The notes: generated by a model not told the origin, from the sequence alone. Numbered from the stretch's first letter, positions 49,101 through 56,286 are shown. The stretch: 64,000 nucleotides of DNA from Peptococcaceae bacterium UBA5356 (GCA_002407935.1 DHPU01000008.1:8970-72969), one strand, 5' to 3'. Numbers and translations are program-made.

Positions 49101-52100
49101 TATCTCAACGACAGTGAGACAGCTGAGACAATTTACACTTACGATTACGAAGATCGGCTCATCAAACAAGATAATCCTGACGGCAGTTCCAGCAGTACAC
49201 AATATAACCCGAACGGAACGATAAACTCCACCACCGATGAGCGGGGTAAGACCACTTATTACCGCCATGACGGACTGAACAGGAATACGGAAAAGTGGAT
49301 TCCGGCCAGTTTTGACGGAGGCGTTACCCTTTACACTTATGTAAAGAACACCTACGATAAAGTGGGTAATTTAATGACCACGCAAACCGGGAAAGAGACC
49401 GTTCCCTTGTATCAAACGGCATCCGAGCTCATTACCGTGACGAATACATACTATGACGATAATAAATTAAAGAGCCAAGCGGATAGTGCCGGCAGAAAAA
49501 CTGAGTACCAATATGACGATGACGGCTATCTTAGCCGTAAAGAGGTCTACACTGATGCAACTGCAAAAATCACTACGGAATATCTCAACAATCATCTGGG
49601 TAAACCCGTTGAAGAAAAGCTCCATGTTCAGGAAAAAGATTTGGCGGGCGATGACCCAACCAGCGAACAAGAAGTAATCCTCACCACCACGTATACTTAC
49701 GATCAAAACGGGAACTTGAAAACCTTAACCAGACCGGACACCATCGTAATTACGTATACCTATGATCATCTCGATAGGGTTCTTAGCACCAGTATGCCGG
49801 GCGTAGACGAGCACAACAACCCCGTCCAGATCACCACTGCCACCACCTACAACTGGGATGGGCAAGTCCTCACTGAAACTGATGCCAATAATCATACCAT
49901 CAGGAATACATACGATCAGCGTGGTCGGCTAATCAAAACTACTGACACCTTGGAGAAAACGGCTGCTTACTACTATGACCGCGGCGGTCGTCTAATCGCG
50001 GAAGTATCACCCAATAACTATGATCCGGCGAAAAACCTTACCCAAATGAGCCGGACAGAATACACTTATGATCTTATGGATCGGGTGCAAACCAAAGGCT
50101 ACACCTATCTTGAGCCGATGAGCGGGCAGTGGCGGAGCTATGTCGCCCAAGCCTTCCAGTATGACACTAAGGGCAATATTACCAAACAGCTGGATGCGTT
50201 AGGCTTTGCGGCAGGGGCTGGTACTACCGCCCAAAAAATTGCCAGCGGCTATGGTACGGTCACTACTTACGACTTAGCAGATAGAGTGCTCACAATTCTG
50301 GATCCGGTAAGTCAGGAAAAAGGGCTGCCCTTTACTGTGAAGTATCAATATGACGGGGCCGGGCGCAAAACAAGCGAAACTAACGCCAAAAATATCGGCA
50401 CTGCCTACACTTACGATGAGGCCGGGAACATTCTTTCCATTACGAAGGACAATCATTTAATCCAAACCAACACTTATGACCTCACTGGCCATCTGCTGGC
50501 TCAAACCGACGCCAACGGCAACACTACGACCTTCGAATACAATGCCTTCGGGAAAGAAAGAAAAGCAAACTACCCCGGTGATGCGACAATTCCAGTCAAT
50601 AGCACTACTTCCCAATACGACCGGCTGGGAAACCTGATGCAAGAAACGAACGCTGCCGGCTTTGTTGACCTGTACACCTACGATAACCAAGGGCGGGAAA
50701 CATCTCAGACGCGGCGCAAAGCCGACGGCACGCAAAGTATTACCACCAGCGTGCGTTACGACAAAGCAGGGAACCCGCGTTTCCTCACGGACGGGAATAG
50801 CAAAACCACAGAACAAAGCTATAATGACAACAATAAGCTTATTAGCAGTAAAATAACCGTTACCGATCTAAATGGCACGGCGCGAGAGCAAAGCACCACC
50901 TATACCTATGATGCGAACGGCAATCAGCTTACCCAAACAGACTGGCTGGGTAACACCTACACCAATATTTATGATCCTTTAAACCGGCTGATTGAAAAGA
51001 AAGATCCGCTGCACAAAAGCATCAGCAGACTGGAATACAACGAGAACAGCGTGCAAGTAAAAGCTTACGATGCCTTGGGCAAAGCAACCCAATACACGTA
51101 TGACAAAAACAACCGGCTCCTTTCGACCATTGATCCCCTAAATCACAGCAAAAGCCAGACCTACGATGAAACCGGGAAAATAAAGACCTCTACTGATGGC
51201 CGGGGAAATACGACGATCTACAACTACGATAATTTTGACCGTCTCAGCTCCGTAGTGAATGCGTTAAACGAAACCACTGCCTATACTTACGACTTAAACG
51301 GCAACCTGTTAACCCAGACGGATGGCGAAGGGCGGGTCACCACCTTTGAATACAACGCCGCGAACAAAAGCACCAAAAAAATAGACCATGGAGGGAGAAC
51401 CGGCACCCCGGGCAACTACACCTATGACCTCGCTAAGACGGAAAGCTATACCTATGACGCCTTGGGGAACCTTGTTACCAAAACAGACCGCAATGGCAAA
51501 ACCACTACCTATACCTATGATATTCATGGTAAAATATTGACAGAGAATGTGGGAATCATCTCAACTGCCTATACCTATGACGGGAACGGGAATCAGTTGA
51601 CCATGACCGATCAGACCGGCACTACAACCCGGACCTATGACGAACTTAACCGCACCAAAACGAAAACTATTCCCGGGGCAGGAACCTTAACCTTCCTTTA
51701 TGACATCACCGCCGGACTTCCTGCCGGGCAGGTCGCGGAACAGCAGACTGATGCCAAAGGCAACATTACGACCCAAATCTTCGACCAAGCGGGAAGAATG
51801 TGTCAAGTCACGGCTGATGGGCAGACGACCACTTACACCTATTATGATGACGGCAAAAAGCACCAGATTATTTATCCCTTCGGTTTCAGCGAAGAATATA
51901 CCTATTATGACGATGGCATGCTGCATACGCTTGTCAATAAAAAAGCGGATCAGAGCATCATTGACAGCTATACCTATACTTACGATGAAGCGCATAACCT
52001 TGTTACGAAGCTTGATGCCAAAGGAACCACAACCTATACCTATGACTACCTCAATCGGCTGGAAACCGTCACCGAACCGAACAAAACTACCACCTATACC

Positions 52101-53831
52101 TATGACAGAGCAGGCAACCGCATTAATCAATTGGAAGAAGCCGAAGGCGGGCAATTGCTGGATACTCCGGGAGCAGCCGTCAACACCTATGACGAATTAA
52201 ACCGGCTGAAAACTGTGGTCAAAGATGGCACGACGATCACCAATACATACAATGGGGAAGGCTTCCGCGTAGCCAAAGAAGTAAATGGTGTAACCACCAA
52301 CTACGTCTATGTCTCAGACCAAATCGTTCTTGAACTGGATGGCTCCGGTAACCAGACCGCCCGCAATGTCCAGGGAACGAACCTGATCTCCCGGACAGTA
52401 GATGGCGTAACTCTTTACTATATGTACAATGGGCACGGAGATGTTACCGCTCTCATTGATTCCAGCGGGAATATTCACACCACATATTACTATGATGCTT
52501 TCGGTAATTTACTGGAATCTACGGGTAATGTCAATAATCCCTTTACCTATGCCGGATACCAGTATGACCAAGAGACAGGCTACTATTACCTGCAAGCACG
52601 GCACTATGACCCCATCACGGCTCGCTTTATTTCCGAGGATACTTACCGGGGTGATCCCACGGATCCGCTCACGCTGAATCTGTATACGTACGGGATAAAT
52701 AACCCAATAAGGTATATTGATCCTACCGGGCATTACATTGATGAAAGCAAATTAAGCAACTTATCAAATGATAAGTATTATAAAGATGTAAAACTGACCT
52801 ATGTTCCGGGGAAAGGCGATACTCTAACTGTAACCACAAAAGATGGTTTGAAAATAACTATTACGGATAACCGTTCGGGTGTATATATTGATCCGACAGA
52901 CCGAGTTCATGATTTATCCAGTCATGGCAATAAGAAGAAGAGCAGTCAGGTTAAATCTAACGCGGGGAAAAATGATACAAAAGCCAATAGTCCAAAGCAA
53001 AAAACGATTCAGCCACCCAAACAAAATGCATCACCTCAAAACATGGCACCCGTACCAGTAGTAACACCTTCGACAGCAGGTGAGTTGTCAAAAAAGTTGG
53101 GATCGGGATATGATGCAGTTGGAATGGGTGGGTTCCGAGTACAAGAAGCAGGCCGTTATACATTTTCACTTGATAAATACAGCAATATAGATGATCTTGT
53201 TGGTAAAGTGTATTGCGCTTGGAATGACACCCATCCAGATAAAAGAGTACCTATTCTCAAATTACAAAATAGTGGTTTTTTTGGTACTGAGTTTTATACC
53301 AGATTAAGTTACCTACAAAAGATGGGAGTAGATATTTCACAACTAGATGTTCAGGAATTAGATAGGATATACGAGGCTGAGCATTATGCTAAAGTAGATA
53401 TGATTGCAGGTGGTGTTGGTATTGCAGCGGGGATTGCAGCAAATACTGCAAGGATGGCTACAGCGGCTAAGACAGTTACTAATGTTGCAGATGATGTTGT
53501 AGAGGGCGCGGGGAAGTGGACTAACAGAATTAAGGCTACCCAAGAAGTAATTCCGGGCACAAATATTCCCAAATCTTTTGTTATGGAAGGAAAAGTGGTC
53601 AATGGTAAGGAAATATGGGTTCATGGTAACGCAACAAAACACATGGGTGAATTTGTAAATTCAGCAAAGGGTTCCGTTTTGGTTGAGAATGAATTGATGG
53701 CTAGCTTTCAAAATACCGTATCGGAAATATTACCTAAAGTTAAGCCTGGACGTAATTTTTTCAACTTAAACGGATGGGAAATGGGAATAAGCGGTGATAC
53801 CGGCGTAATTTATCACGCACTTTTTAAGTAG
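40194..53831 (+). CDS. Giant secreted subtilase-Kelch-RHS polymorphic toxin-like protein (4545 residues)
   Basis: The start is ATG 40194 after GAGGAGGAGAAAA. The domains in order are as follows. A signal peptide occupies about 1-30. A coiled, charged propeptide contains DRFIIKYKDSK and NIEYIQPDYEV. A Glu/Asp-rich linker covers about 205-310. A subtilase domain has Asp353 (AVLDTGVDITHED), His413 (HGTHIAGI) and Ser569 (SAGTSMAAAF). About 36 Kelch units follow (about 663-2346, core NGKIYAIGGYNG..LNTVEEYDP..NTW). RHS/YD repeats begin at SGNFSRSYTDMEI and end in the RHS core ARHYDPITARFISEDTY..NLYTYGINNPIRYIDPTG (4176-4179). The variable C-terminal tail is 366 residues, with a Gly/Ala-rich hydrophobic segment (4401-4420) and a terminal domain around GKEIWVHGNATKHM (His4477). 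By analogy with RHS/WapA proteins the tail is a toxin released from the RHS shell. Its activity is not known to me. Confidence 0.85.
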   Translation: MRKSGFKKVISLVLLLTFSLGIAIPTDLAKATESGKTQEFVQQTKPVIEPSNLTNSNEKQSKEDAAAEDVNNNASTLSQEEINKIVDDHLRSQEKVDEFSEENKSENIEITEEEKTDRFIIKYKDSKQKEETAKKLKNNKIKKRIQTKNKQYDLLITTEKINKNDCKKYFQQEKDDSNIEYIQPDYEVTVAAVDLLEKNNEQPIGGPGEAPVEQPAVEPIDESEKGTIGESVDEDPLVEEPIDEETTNEAVEDQKEDAADELTEEPVKDSNTEENEPTDDAELDDALLTEQDEITEEIIEEITPVDDPNFAEQWALQPNEYTDKKNQVSAVGIDAVNAWENAEGKGVIVAVLDTGVDITHEDLSDNIWVNAAEIPGNGLDDDENGYIDDVNGWNFVNKSNLVHDPALVHDEWHGTHIAGIIAASKGNQKGIVGVAPKAKIMPLQVFQNGTAYTSDIISAIEYAQQMGAQIVNCSWGTTSENVALQEAIAEAGLLFVCAAGNSNQDIDLDPVYPASLSNSNVIAVAAIKKNGHLATFSNYGENSVDVAAPGSEIESTLPENNYGKSAGTSMAAAFVSGEAALIISRFPEASHAEVKARIMDSSDRLSSLNGKVKRASKINCANALEEPLNDNYGILKVLEEEISAEESIGSSEGGDFSLYSVDEWNTRASMSTPRRYLGVVELNGKIYAIGGYNGAYKNTVEEYDPATNTWSTKASMSYARYGLGVAAVNGKIYAIGGYNGGYKSYVEEYNPVTNTWSTKASMPTARGYLGVTAVNGKIYAIGGYNSNGNLNTVEIYDPINNQWSTKTSMAVARYGLGVVEINSKIYAIGGYNGSYLNAVEEYDPVTNTWNMKASMPTPRRLFGVTVANGKIYAIGGRNSSYQNIVEEYNPLVDTWGKRNNLSTAREGLGAVAVNGKIYAIGGYNGSYLATNEEYGLPLSSWSQLKSMATARTGLSAAAVNGKLYAIGGYNGSTYLNTVEEYDSANNSWTAKASMPTARGFSGVAAVNGKIYVVGGYTGSTYLNTLEMYDSVTNTWTTKASMPTARGYLAVSVVNGKIYAVGGYNGSAYLNTVEEYDLATDTWVVKTNMPTGRRNLGAAAANGKLYAVGGYNGSYLNTVEEYDPTDNVWRSKIGMSAGKEKLGIVSLFGKVYAIGGYNGTEYLNSLEEYDPLTNNWISKNKENMIQPRGSFGVASYNGNIYVLGGSGNNGYGAQLNTVEEYNLTADIANFKASMPTGRWDVGAIAVNGKIYAIGGTNGNTYLNNVEEYDPATDTWTSKANMPTARRSFGITQVNGKIYIIGGATGGTTFITTVEEYDPVTNSWSTKASMPTARYLLSAATVNGKIYAIGGSNGSSIFKTVEEYNPITNTWSTKTSMSIARMGLSTVAANGKIYAIGGWYNAPLNAVEEYNPVTNSWSTKACLPTARQELGAITANGKIYAVGGDSHGSLDIVEEYDLTTNTWAKEHSLLMERTRFGLADCSGKIYVLGGLSDNATASNLVEEYNLGATAWNTKANMGTARKDFGIVAANGKIYAVGGNNGGTCLNTVEEYNSITNTWAAKANLLTAREGLGAAAVNGKLYAIGGYNGSSYLNTIEEYDLSTNTWSAKANMPTARRYLGIAAVNGKIYAIGGYNGSYLNKVEEYDPLTNSWTTKASMPTARSMLTLVVAYGKLYAIGGYNGGYLNKVEEYDPATNIWSVKANMPSIRAGAGAAVVNHKIYVMGGTNGTNNYLDFNEEFDPINNLWAQKSTLPTTRGNLGVGSVNGKIYAIGGIRYETSNILLKTVEEYDPTYDSVSIESDKASSRKGLGVVATDSKLLAIGGYNENGYLNGVDIYREGRLWCTTQMTLSRKDLGTAYVNGKVYVIGGYDGTNYLNAVEIFQTNNYYNGTWTTGASMQTARAGLGVVAVNGRLYAIGGQNSNGYLNTVEEYDPYTDTWRMRASMATPRSEFGIAVHNGLIYVIGGRNEDILSSVEVYDPISNKWAVATNLPKGRYGLSAAELNGRIYAIGGHDGNNYLNIVEEYDPDTQKWVPKQGTIDPRAFFGAASFAGNIYLIGGCNEKEYLRTIEQYNVGDIIWESRAPLLSPRASLGVAAVNGRIYVIGGKNDYNYQFNEVEEYNPATNVWIDKAIMPTARAGLGVAEVNGKIYAIGGYAGTTQLNKVEMYDPATNTWSTKANMPTARSKIGVAAVNGKIYAIGGYNGSAEIGIVEVYDPATNSWNTRASMPTARSAFGITALNGKIYIAGGRLRGSLDTVEEYDPVTDNWSTKASLTSWKSGLSIAALNGKIYALGGDQLNVVEQYDPATDHWTTNTSMPMAKSDFGLVALNNYLFVIGGIAKSTCTDSVEVGKFGDEATSPVFELVHLGEENVNPSGNFSRSYTDMEIPAPGFDIDITRTYNSRDYRNDSPLGLGWSFGFQGSLKDSDDNQWMARMPNGSAMTFTKNADSSYTANDLRATLVKQADNTHILTTQDQYTYGFDTNGWLKWMKDRNGNIINLMVNAANGKVTAITDQVGRQINLTYNAQGYIQTITDPLNRTVYYEYTNNQLTKVTDPRGKNMYYSYNSLGYLETIKDHDNNILESVVYDAISGTLPKVARVTDIYGNTQTYMYDTEYRKVTVTDLNGRETITWFDNSLYPIQVQDADGRRSTTIYTLDENGGNKYGEVESITDRNGNRTVYERDSRGNITHIYHPDSSCQEFGYDDKNNKIREKDQDGKYTFYIYDGTKARLLKKAQPLNGTDQYTAGCNETPFAVTTYTYYTDAEAQQMGCQAKGLLKSETNPNGKLTTYTYDTYGNIRTVTNPEGKTITYQYNNIGWKTAEISPKQNTTSINYDQNGNIEEVTLAGGEVTRTTYDTMGRVTKEVAANLYDPALDNLAGHTYNGNHGTRYTYYPSGKIRTVTDPENNVTSYTYDLYGNIATETKPNGAIYEYGYDALDRLTSTQFKENTGAALVVLNTYSYQILPDGKTTKTETRYLNDSETAETIYTYDYEDRLIKQDNPDGSSSSTQYNPNGTINSTTDERGKTTYYRHDGLNRNTEKWIPASFDGGVTLYTYVKNTYDKVGNLMTTQTGKETVPLYQTASELITVTNTYYDDNKLKSQADSAGRKTEYQYDDDGYLSRKEVYTDATAKITTEYLNNHLGKPVEEKLHVQEKDLAGDDPTSEQEVILTTTYTYDQNGNLKTLTRPDTIVITYTYDHLDRVLSTSMPGVDEHNNPVQITTATTYNWDGQVLTETDANNHTIRNTYDQRGRLIKTTDTLEKTAAYYYDRGGRLIAEVSPNNYDPAKNLTQMSRTEYTYDLMDRVQTKGYTYLEPMSGQWRSYVAQAFQYDTKGNITKQLDALGFAAGAGTTAQKIASGYGTVTTYDLADRVLTILDPVSQEKGLPFTVKYQYDGAGRKTSETNAKNIGTAYTYDEAGNILSITKDNHLIQTNTYDLTGHLLAQTDANGNTTTFEYNAFGKERKANYPGDATIPVNSTTSQYDRLGNLMQETNAAGFVDLYTYDNQGRETSQTRRKADGTQSITTSVRYDKAGNPRFLTDGNSKTTEQSYNDNNKLISSKITVTDLNGTAREQSTTYTYDANGNQLTQTDWLGNTYTNIYDPLNRLIEKKDPLHKSISRLEYNENSVQVKAYDALGKATQYTYDKNNRLLSTIDPLNHSKSQTYDETGKIKTSTDGRGNTTIYNYDNFDRLSSVVNALNETTAYTYDLNGNLLTQTDGEGRVTTFEYNAANKSTKKIDHGGRTGTPGNYTYDLAKTESYTYDALGNLVTKTDRNGKTTTYTYDIHGKILTENVGIISTAYTYDGNGNQLTMTDQTGTTTRTYDELNRTKTKTIPGAGTLTFLYDITAGLPAGQVAEQQTDAKGNITTQIFDQAGRMCQVTADGQTTTYTYYDDGKKHQIIYPFGFSEEYTYYDDGMLHTLVNKKADQSIIDSYTYTYDEAHNLVTKLDAKGTTTYTYDYLNRLETVTEPNKTTTYTYDRAGNRINQLEEAEGGQLLDTPGAAVNTYDELNRLKTVVKDGTTITNTYNGEGFRVAKEVNGVTTNYVYVSDQIVLELDGSGNQTARNVQGTNLISRTVDGVTLYYMYNGHGDVTALIDSSGNIHTTYYYDAFGNLLESTGNVNNPFTYAGYQYDQETGYYYLQARHYDPITARFISEDTYRGDPTDPLTLNLYTYGINNPIRYIDPTGHYIDESKLSNLSNDKYYKDVKLTYVPGKGDTLTVTTKDGLKITITDNRSGVYIDPTDRVHDLSSHGNKKKSSQVKSNAGKNDTKANSPKQKTIQPPKQNASPQNMAPVPVVTPSTAGELSKKLGSGYDAVGMGGFRVQEAGRYTFSLDKYSNIDDLVGKVYCAWNDTHPDKRVPILKLQNSGFFGTEFYTRLSYLQKMGVDISQLDVQELDRIYEAEHYAKVDMIAGGVGIAAGIAANTARMATAAKTVTNVADDVVEGAGKWTNRIKATQEVIPGTNIPKSFVMEGKVVNGKEIWVHGNATKHMGEFVNSAKGSVLVENELMASFQNTVSEILPKVKPGRNFFNLNGWEMGISGDTGVIYHALFK
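42178..47235 (+). repeat. Kelch-repeat coding array (about 36 units)
   Basis: I count 36 copies of the Kelch core (NGKIYAIGG or close variants) at intervals of about 135-155 bases, each followed by VEEYDP..NTW. Unlike the RCC1 array next door, the units vary in length and sequence. The number would suit several six-bladed beta-propellers. The count is by eye. Confidence 0.85.
47270..52735 (+). repeat. RHS/YD-repeat coding array with RHS core
   Basis: More than 60 YD-type motifs (TYTYDxxGN, TYNxxG, TDANGNTTT) run from the RHS N-plug-like region SGNFSRSYTD to the core ending NNPIRYIDPTGHY. Known RHS structures form a hollow beta-cage holding the toxin. Base composition is richer in C-ending codons than in the Kelch part upstream. 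Confidence 0.88.
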
Positions 53832-53843
53832 GAGGATACAAGT

Positions 53844-54365
53844 GTGCTATTAAAAAATAAAATTGAACACGGTGAAACTATTGCACAAGTTGAATTTGAA
53901 AAAGTAGCTGACGATTTACTGATGATTTCTATTGACAATGACATCAACGACTCATCTAGGGTGTTTAGCTATTGGAGATTATTAGGTACAGGTGAGAATC
54001 CACCTCTGGAAATTGGTATAAATACTAAGAAAAAGACTATAAAAAATATAACTTTTTTTGTGGATTCCGATTGTTTCAAAGACTTGACTTTTCAAGAACT
54101 AAATGTTCTTAAAGGTAGCATCATCGTTGACACGAAGATTTTTAGGAAAGAAAACGATTATGTGGACTTAACAGGAGAATATGTTGTATCTGTATTAGAT
54201 AATAGGCTCATTTGTATTTTCGACTCACATAGCCATATTAAAGAAATTATTGGGAATAACAACATCAAGTTCTTTGTGAATAGCAATAATGAATTATACG
54301 GATTTGCTATTTATCATTTACAAGAACAAGAAATAAAAGAAATAATGTCCATAAGGAAAATCTAA
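53844..54365 (+). CDS. Putative immunity protein for the RHS C-terminal toxin
   Basis: I do not recognise this 173-residue protein. It starts at a GTG behind AGGAGGATACAA, only 12 bases after the giant gene's stop. It is acidic, without signal peptide or transmembrane segment, and so cytoplasmic. It is predicted to be alpha/beta, with VEFEKVADDLLMISIDND, ITFFVDSDCFKDLTF and VVSVLDNRLICIFDSHSH. Position, size and charge match the immunity genes that follow RHS/WapA toxins and neutralise the cognate tail. The function is inferred from context only. Confidence 0.6.
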   Translation: MLLKNKIEHGETIAQVEFEKVADDLLMISIDNDINDSSRVFSYWRLLGTGENPPLEIGINTKKKTIKNITFFVDSDCFKDLTFQELNVLKGSIIVDTKIFRKENDYVDLTGEYVVSVLDNRLICIFDSHSHIKEIIGNNNIKFFVNSNNELYGFAIYHLQEQEIKEIMSIRKI

Positions 54366-54643
54366 ATTTCTAGACCGGAAAATGAGGTTACCTGTAAATG
54401 TAAGAGGTGTACCTTTGCAGATGCCTTAAAATCTTTAACGATGGATACTTTACAGCAATCACAGACACCTCAAAGATGTACCTCGCTCAATTAACAACCA
54501 CTTGAGAAAAAGTAGAGGTTGATTCATAAAAGTCTGGTGCGGTCGGCATTGCCGACCGCTGTGAACTGGCGGGTGCGCCCGAAGGTGCACCCGCCTTTAA
54601 CCTGCTGCATGGTTTATCTACCACGAAGAAATGACTAATACGT
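54366..54643. other. Intergenic stretch with imperfect inverted repeats
   Basis: No convincing gene. An imperfect inverted repeat GAGGTGTACCTTTG (near 54403) / CAAAGATGTACCTC (near 54471) matches at 11 of 14 positions. Then come the GC-rich hairpins described separately. Base composition changes at the hairpins, which may mark the junction of the duplicated RHS segment. Confidence 0.5.
54541..54597 (+). terminator. Paired GC-rich hairpins after the immunity gene
   Basis: GTCGGC / GCCGAC (54541-54555), followed by GGCGGGTGC (54567-54575) / GCACCCGCC (54586-54594) with TTTAA after it. The second hairpin is a weak rho-independent terminator candidate for the toxin-immunity transcript. Confidence 0.5.
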
Positions 54644-55735
54644 ATGACGGATAATCAATTAATCCAAACTAACACCTATGACCTCACCGGTCATCTGCTG
54701 ACTCAGACTGATGCCAACGGTAACACCACGACCTTCGAACACAATGCCTTCGGGAAAGAAAGAAAAGTAACCTACCCCGGTGATGTGACAATTCCAGTCA
54801 ATAGCCGTACTTCCCAATACGACCGGATGGGAAACCTGATGCAAGAAACAAACGCTGCCGGCTTTGTTGACCTGTACACCTACGACAACCAAGGGCGGGA
54901 AACCTCTCAGACACGGCGCAAAGCCGACGGTACGCAAAGTATTACCACCAGCGTCCGTTACGACAAAGCAGGGAACCCGCGTTTCCTCACGGACGGGAAT
55001 AGCAACACCGCAGAACAAAGCTATAATGACAACAATAAGCTTATTAGCAGTAAAATAACCGTTACCGATCTAAACGGAACTGCGCGAGAGCAAAGCACCA
55101 CCTATACCTATGATGCGAACGGTAATCAGCTTACCCAAACAGATTGGCTGGGTAACACCTACACCAATATTTATGATCCTTTAAACCGGTTGATTGAAAA
55201 GAAAGATCCGCTGCACAAAAGCATCAGTAGACTGGAATACAACGAGAACAGCGTGCAAGTAAAAGCTTACGATGCCTTGGGCAAAGCAACTCAATACACG
55301 TATGACAAAAACAACCGGCTCCTTTCGACTATTGATCCCCTAAATCACAGCAAAAGCCAGACCTACGATGAAACCGGGAAAATAAAGACCTCCGTCGATG
55401 GCCGGGGAAATACGACTATCTACAACTACGATAATTTTGACCGTCTCATCTCCGTAGTGAATGCGTTAAACGAAACCACTGCCTACACGTACGACTTAAA
55501 CGGCAACCTGCTAACCCAGACGGATGGCGAAGGGCGGGTCACCACCTTTGAATACAACGCCGCGAACAAAAGCATCAAAAAAATAGACCATGGAGGGAGA
55601 ACCGGTACCCCGGGCAACTACACCTATGACCCCGCCAAGACGGAAAGCTATACTTATGATGCCTTGGGGAACCTTGTTACCAAAACAGACCGCAATAAGT
55701 ATATTCTGCTGATAGATTTTACATCCGTTTTATGA
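54644..55735 (+). pseudogene. Orphan RHS fragment duplicated from the giant gene, no core and no tail
   Basis: The frame encodes YD repeats almost identical to a middle part of the giant protein. Bases 54654-55696 align with 50452-51494 at a constant offset of 4202 without any indel. I count 13 amino-acid differences in about 345 residues. Similarity stops abruptly after KTDRN, and the frame ends in an unrelated 10-residue sequence (KYILLIDFTSVL region). There is no signal peptide, RHS core or toxin tail, and no clear ribosome site. It is best read as a decayed orphan cassette or recombination by-product. It could still act as a donor for gene conversion. Confidence 0.8.
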
Positions 55736-55777
55736 TAAAATAAAAGCATGCAGAGAGTAGCTGGAGAGAGTAATATA

Positions 55778-56044
55778 ATGCCTTTAATTTCACAATTTTA
55801 CGGGATTTTGATAAGAATGTTTTTTAATGACCAGGAGCAGCACTGTTTACCACATTTTCATGCGGTGTATGGTGAATACTCAGGTTCTTTTACACTGGAC
55901 GGTGAGCTTATAACTGGAGATATTCCCAAAAAGCAGCAGAAGCTTGTTGCTGCTTGGGCTATCATTCATCAGGAGGAGCTTGAAGCACTTTGGAAGACCA
56001 TTCAAGAGACTGGTGAATACTTTACAATAAAGGGACTGGAGTGA
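55778..56044 (+). CDS. DUF4160 family protein
   Basis: This 88-residue protein starts at ATG 55778 with GGAGAGAG 8 bases upstream; an ATG 30 bases earlier is in frame but lacks a site. It has the family pattern of IRMFFNDQEQHCLPHFHAVY and a His-x-His pair, then SGSFTLDGELITGD and AAWAIIHQEELEALW. DUF4160 genes commonly overlap a DUF2442 gene, as here. The pair is often described as a toxin-antitoxin-like module, but its biochemical role is not established. Confidence 0.8.
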   Translation: MPLISQFYGILIRMFFNDQEQHCLPHFHAVYGEYSGSFTLDGELITGDIPKKQQKLVAAWAIIHQEELEALWKTIQETGEYFTIKGLE

Positions 56045-56049
56045 TTTAT

Positions 56050-56286
56050 ATGGCGCCAAGACCTAAGAAAGTTAAGGCTTTGGAAAACTATTGCCTGCAA
56101 GTGTTTTTTGAAAATGGTGAAACAAAGATATATGACATGTCGGCATTACTTGAAATGCCTTTTTACAGCAAGTTAAAGAACAAAAGCCTGTTTAATACTG
56201 TCAAGGTCAAGGATATAACTTTAGAATGGGCTACAGGTCAGGATATATGTCCGGACGAGCTTTATAATAACAGCAAAAGCTTTTAA
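56050..56286 (+). CDS. DUF2442 family protein
   Basis: A 78-residue protein with the family pattern VKALENYCLQVFFENGETKI, YDMSALLEMPFYSKLKNKSLF and the C-terminal IxWxxGxDxxPDxLY-like segment (LEWATGQDICPDELY). ATG 56050 lies 5 bases after the DUF4160 stop, with GGAGTGA as ribosome site; a GTG at 56041 would overlap the upstream gene. The gene is translationally coupled to DUF4160. It may be the antitoxin or DNA-binding partner of the pair (inference). Confidence 0.8.
   Translation: MAPRPKKVKALENYCLQVFFENGETKIYDMSALLEMPFYSKLKNKSLFNTVKVKDITLEWATGQDICPDELYNNSKSF

Noticed and set aside
51700..52200. Alternative-frame 166-codon open frame inside the RHS region
   Set aside because: It is a frame shadow of the YD repeats, which have low stop-codon density in other frames owing to ACC/GAC/TAC codons.
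53358..53642. Minus-strand frames under the RHS tail as an antisense immunity or toxin gene
   Set aside because: They overlap the coding tail fully, have no ribosome site, and the codon pattern follows the plus strand.
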